Source: Acidobacteriota bacterium
GTDB lineage: Bacteria; Acidobacteriota; Terriglobia; Terriglobales; Acidobacteriaceae
Direction: 5' to 3'
DNA: 6,657 nt
Assembly: GCA_021810815.1 (NCBI GenBank)
Contig: JAJZHR010000138.1
Span: 1-6,657 of the forward strand
Part shown: positions 3,945 through 6,657 of the stretch, one piece after another
How positions within the stretch are numbered: position 1 is the stretch's first letter
How the letters are laid out: every line of letters begins with the position of its first letter
Translations under genes and position numbers: made by a program
Notes under the pieces: generated by a model
What the model saw: only the letters and a program-made list of their open reading frames with translations
Told to the model about the DNA's origin: nothing
Database searches by the model: none

Positions 3945-6260
3945 TTGAGGAATTCTTTTTCTGTCGTGTCATGCTTCGCGCTTGGCTTTGCGTTCGCTGG
4001 CGCGACTTCGGTTTTCGCTCAGGTTCCGCAGCCGGAGGCGACCTCGCTTGCGCAGCCTGGCGCCGCTGCGGTCGCTGTGTTTGTCGGGCAGTACGCCTAT
4101 CTGGACGAGCCGGAAATCATCCTCTCCGTCTATCGCGAAGGAGGCCGGCTCTATGCCGAGGAGGAACGCTGGCCGCGCGAGGAGCTGGTCGCCGATTCGG
4201 CGAACCGCTTTCAGTTGCGCTCGGTCGCGGATGCGGGGAAGAGCGGGGCCGACCAGGCTCCAAGGGCAGAGGTGATTTTCCAGCGCGGCTCCGATGGCAA
4301 GGTCACGGGTCTTCAGGTAGCCAGCGATGGCTATGCCAGGGCAGCCAGAAAGATCGGCGACCAGCCGCAGCGCAATCACTTCGTTGCGTACGAGCGGGAA
4401 GAAGCGATGATTCCGATGCGGGACGGCGTGAAGCTCCACGCTGTGATTCTGCGGCCCGCGGGCTCCGCTGATCCGAAGGCGGTTCCGCTTCCGTTCCTGA
4501 TGCAGAGGACGCCCTACGGCGTGGACGGCAACACGTCGGATTCTGTGAACGAGAGGTACACGGAGCTGGCGGAGGGCTGCGGCCCCGACAGCGGCGTTGA
4601 GAATGCAGCGGGCGGCGGGCAGGGAAGCGTCCCCTCCGAATCCAGCAAGAGGGGGTCATGCAGGCAGCAGGGCTACATTTTTGTCTTCGAGGACATTCGC
4701 GGGCGCTACGAGTCGGAGGGCAAGTTCGTCATGAATCGGCCCATCGTGCACAAGCTCGGCGACCGCGCGGATCCGAAGCTGGTGGACGAGAGCAGCGACG
4801 CCTATGACACGGTGGCGTGGCTGCTGAAGAACATCCCGAACAACAATGGCCGCGTGGGCGTCGCCGGCATCTCCTACCCCGGCTTTCTGGCGATGATGGC
4901 GGGCATCGACGCGCATCCGGCGGTGAAGGCCGTCTCTCCCCAGGCTCCGATGACCGATGTGTGGATGGGCGACGACTTCTTCCACAACGGAGCTTTCCGG
5001 GAGACGTACGGGTACGACTATGTGCTGGGCATGGAGAGCAGCAAGGACACGACCTTCCGCAAGATGGACGAAGATGCCTACGACTATTTTCTGTCGGCGG
5101 GATCGTACGAGCGGGCGGCGAAGAAGGGCGGGGTGGCCGAGTTGCCGACGGGCAAGGCGTTCCTCGCTCATCCTGCATACGACAGCTTCTGGCAGGCGAT
5201 GGCGGTGCAGCCTCGGCTGACCAGGGTCGAGGTGCCAACGCTGGAGGTGGGGGGATGGTGGGACCAGGAGGACATGTGGGGGACGCAGGCGGAGTATGCC
5301 GCGCTGAAGCCGCATGACGCGCAGCATCAGGTGTTTATGGTGCTCGGCCCATGGAACCACGGCGAGTGGGCGCAGACGACGCGGCACCTGGGGGCTCTGG
5401 ACTTCGGCTCCGCCACGACGGACTCCTTCCGCAGGGATTTCGAGGCGCCGTTCTTCGCGCGCTACCTGAAAGACGAGAAGGGTTTCGATCTGAAGGATAC
5501 GGCGACGTTCCAGACGGGGAGCGATCGCTGGATGCGCTACGCGGTGTGGCCGCCGAAGCAGGGAATCGCGAAGCGGCAGATGTACCTGACGAAGGGCGGC
5601 GGACTGTCGTTCGAACGTCCCGGGGATGCGGGTGCGTTTGCGTCGTATGTGTCCGATCCCGCGAATCCAGTGCCGTATCGGCAGCGCCCGATCCAGGCGA
5701 CCTATGCTCCGGGGTCGAAGTGGCGGACGTGGCTGGTGGAGGATCAGAGGTTCGTCACCGGCAGGCCGGACGTGGCTACGTGGAGCACTCCGGCGCTGGA
5801 GCATGACGTGACGGTGACGGGCGATGTGGTGGCGGATCTCTTTGCTGCGACCACCGGCGGCGATGCGGACTGGGTGGTGAAGCTGATCGATGTCTACCCG
5901 GATGGAACACAGGCGGATGCTGCAGGGCAGGGCAGGATGGCGGGCTTTCAGCTGATGATCGCGGATGAGATCTTCCGCGGGCGCTACCGCGAGAGCTTCG
6001 AGCATCCGCACGCCATTCAGGCGAACGCGGTGGAGGAGTACACGTGGAGCCTGCATGGCGTGGACCACGTGTTCCTGAAGGGCCACAGGATCCTGGTGGA
6101 GGCTCAGTCCACCTGGTTTCCGCTGTACGACCGGAATCCGCAGACGTATGCGAAGAGCATCATGACCGCGCCGGAGAAGAGCTACAAGCCGGAGACGGAA
6201 ACGATCTACGAGTCGGCGCAGTACCCATCGCATCTGGAGCTTCCGGTGGCTGAGCGGTAA
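3945..6260 (+). CDS. Secreted CocE/NonD-family (peptidase S15-like) hydrolase
   Basis: A 771-residue alpha/beta-hydrolase exported by a Sec signal peptide (residues 1-25: MRNS, a hydrophobic core, cleavage after SVFA before Q26). TTG 3945 is chosen because it gives this clean signal peptide and has GGGAGA upstream; earlier in-frame starts at 3876 and 3891 would bury it. Residues about 45-140 form an extra N-terminal beta-rich domain (GQYAYLDEPEIILSVYREGG, then a GKVTGLQVASDG turn), resembling DUF3471-type lipocalin-like modules. The hydrolase core follows from about 148: RTPYG with oxyanion Tyr191, nucleophile S310 in GISYPG (codon 4872-4874), a helical cap about 347-427, acid D440 in GGWWDQEDMWG, and base H472 in GPWNHGEW. 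A C-terminal jelly roll, about 545-768, matches the X-Pro dipeptidyl-peptidase C-terminal domain. The triad is complete. Family members cleave esters such as cocaine, acylated amides (glutaryl-7-ACA) or X-Pro peptides; the substrate here is unknown. Residues 209-239 are a Gly/Ser-rich insert bounded by C212 and C239. It ends 15 bp from the converging gene. Confidence 0.93.
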   Translation: MRNSFSVVSCFALGFAFAGATSVFAQVPQPEATSLAQPGAAAVAVFVGQYAYLDEPEIILSVYREGGRLYAEEERWPREELVADSANRFQLRSVADAGKSGADQAPRAEVIFQRGSDGKVTGLQVASDGYARAARKIGDQPQRNHFVAYEREEAMIPMRDGVKLHAVILRPAGSADPKAVPLPFLMQRTPYGVDGNTSDSVNERYTELAEGCGPDSGVENAAGGGQGSVPSESSKRGSCRQQGYIFVFEDIRGRYESEGKFVMNRPIVHKLGDRADPKLVDESSDAYDTVAWLLKNIPNNNGRVGVAGISYPGFLAMMAGIDAHPAVKAVSPQAPMTDVWMGDDFFHNGAFRETYGYDYVLGMESSKDTTFRKMDEDAYDYFLSAGSYERAAKKGGVAELPTGKAFLAHPAYDSFWQAMAVQPRLTRVEVPTLEVGGWWDQEDMWGTQAEYAALKPHDAQHQVFMVLGPWNHGEWAQTTRHLGALDFGSATTDSFRRDFEAPFFARYLKDEKGFDLKDTATFQTGSDRWMRYAVWPPKQGIAKRQMYLTKGGGLSFERPGDAGAFASYVSDPANPVPYRQRPIQATYAPGSKWRTWLVEDQRFVTGRPDVATWSTPALEHDVTVTGDVVADLFAATTGGDADWVVKLIDVYPDGTQADAAGQGRMAGFQLMIADEIFRGRYRESFEHPHAIQANAVEEYTWSLHGVDHVFLKGHRILVEAQSTWFPLYDRNPQTYAKSIMTAPEKSYKPETETIYESAQYPSHLELPVAER

Positions 6261-6275
6261 AGGCAGCCGCCGGAT

Positions 6276-6657
6276 TTATTTCGGCAGGGGCATCCATCCG
6301 TGGAGGCGCATCCAGTTGGAGAGGAGCATGGGCCAGTTGGCGAGTTCGAGGTATTTTTCGCCGAGGGCTGTGCCGTGCGGGCCTTGCTCGAAGATATGCA
6401 GCTCGGAGGGGACGCCCTTGCGCTTCAGTTGGTCGTAGAAGACGACGCTGCAGAGGGATGGCACGGTCTGGTCGTCGGTGGTGCTGAAGAGGAAGAACGG
6501 AGGCGTCTGCGCGGTGACGTGCTTGTCCGGCGACATGAGGTCGCGGACGCCGGGAGCGGGGTTGTCGCCGAGCAGGGTGCGGAGGGTGGCGGGCGTGCTG
6601 AAGGAGGGGTCGAGGGAGAGGCGGCCGTAGGAGCTGATGGCGAAGTCGGGGCGGTCG
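6276..6657 (-). CDS. Alpha/beta-hydrolase (esterase), C-terminal part, cut by window edge
   Basis: The last 126 residues of a minus-strand gene; its start lies beyond the right edge. The frame is open from the edge, so the ATG at 6536 is internal, not the start. Visible features, numbered from the edge: RPDFAISSYGRLSLD (2-16), a strand after the nucleophile elbow that is itself missing; LLGDNPAPGVRDLMSP (28-43); the acid loop FFLFSTTDDQTVP with catalytic Asp62; and the catalytic base His94 in EQGPHGTAL, followed by WPMLLSNWMRLHGW. This order (LLGDNP, then D-x-x-V-P, then HG) is typical of acetyl-esterase and xylan-esterase-like alpha/beta-hydrolases (BD-FAE / dienelactone-hydrolase-like), often secreted and acting on acetylated polysaccharides. 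The nucleophile Ser and any signal peptide cannot be seen. The gene converges on the CocE-like gene with a 15-bp gap, and I find no hairpin terminator between them. Confidence 0.9.
   Translation of the reverse strand, partial: DRPDFAISSYGRLSLDPSFSTPATLRTLLGDNPAPGVRDLMSPDKHVTAQTPPFFLFSTTDDQTVPSLCSVVFYDQLKRKGVPSELHIFEQGPHGTALGEKYLELANWPMLLSNWMRLHGWMPLPK

Noticed and set aside
4656..6233. Minus-strand open frame of 525 codons opposite the CocE-like gene
   Set aside because: Composition is Arg/His/Leu-heavy with no recognisable motif, and the plus strand carries the full catalytic triad and jelly roll.
1..6657. CRISPR array, tRNA/rRNA, insertion sequence, toxin-antitoxin or phage-defence operon
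   Set aside because: No regularly spaced repeats with unique spacers, no cloverleaf or rRNA-like sequence, no transposase and no recognisable defence domain were seen on either strand.

Overview
The window is GC-rich bacterial DNA (roughly 60% G+C by eye) with five plus-strand genes in a row and a sixth, truncated gene converging from the right edge on the minus strand. I see no rRNA, tRNA, CRISPR array, insertion sequence or phage gene. Gene flavour points to an Acidobacteriota soil bacterium of the Terriglobia/Acidobacteriaceae type. The reasons are an NtrC-type regulator followed by a receiver-like protein, a short Ig-like lipoprotein of a type common there, secreted CocE-type hydrolases, and intergenic hairpins built on GGGCTGAAGCC-like units. 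This assignment is inference from family resemblance, not a computed match.

Layout. Positions 65-421 are open in frame with the first gene, but their codon use does not look like that frame. The region carries a 15-bp tandem repeat and a hydrophobic stretch readable in another frame. Positions 422-1822 encode a sigma-54-dependent response regulator (receiver, AAA+ and Fis-type HTH domains). Positions 1823-2036 are a repeat-bearing intergenic region. Positions 2037-2660 encode a pseudo-receiver protein that has lost the phosphorylation residues and carries a histidine-kinase-dimer-like helical tail. Positions 2802-3083 encode a 93-residue CDGSH iron-sulfur protein. Positions 3084-3351 hold hairpins and a large nested palindrome. 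Positions 3352-3759 encode a small lipoprotein with one Ig-like domain. Positions 3760-3944 hold more short repeats. Positions 3945-6260 encode a secreted CocE/NonD (peptidase S15-like) hydrolase with an extra N-terminal domain. Positions 6276-6657 on the minus strand hold the C-terminal end of an alpha/beta-hydrolase esterase.

How they may work together. The first two genes are both signalling proteins and could belong to one circuit, an NtrC-type activator beside a non-phosphorylatable receiver-like partner. No histidine kinase is visible, so the input is unknown. The iron-sulfur protein and the lipoprotein sit in separate transcription contexts, divided by hairpins and repeats. The two hydrolases converge 15 bp apart, so they are not co-transcribed but may share a theme of ester or peptide scavenging outside the cytoplasm.

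Most worth a second look are the frame conflict at 65-421, the pseudo-receiver at 2037-2660, the nested palindrome at 3139-3221, and the extra N-terminal domain plus cysteine-bounded insert in the CocE-type protein. I did not find a clear, entirely new multi-gene system.
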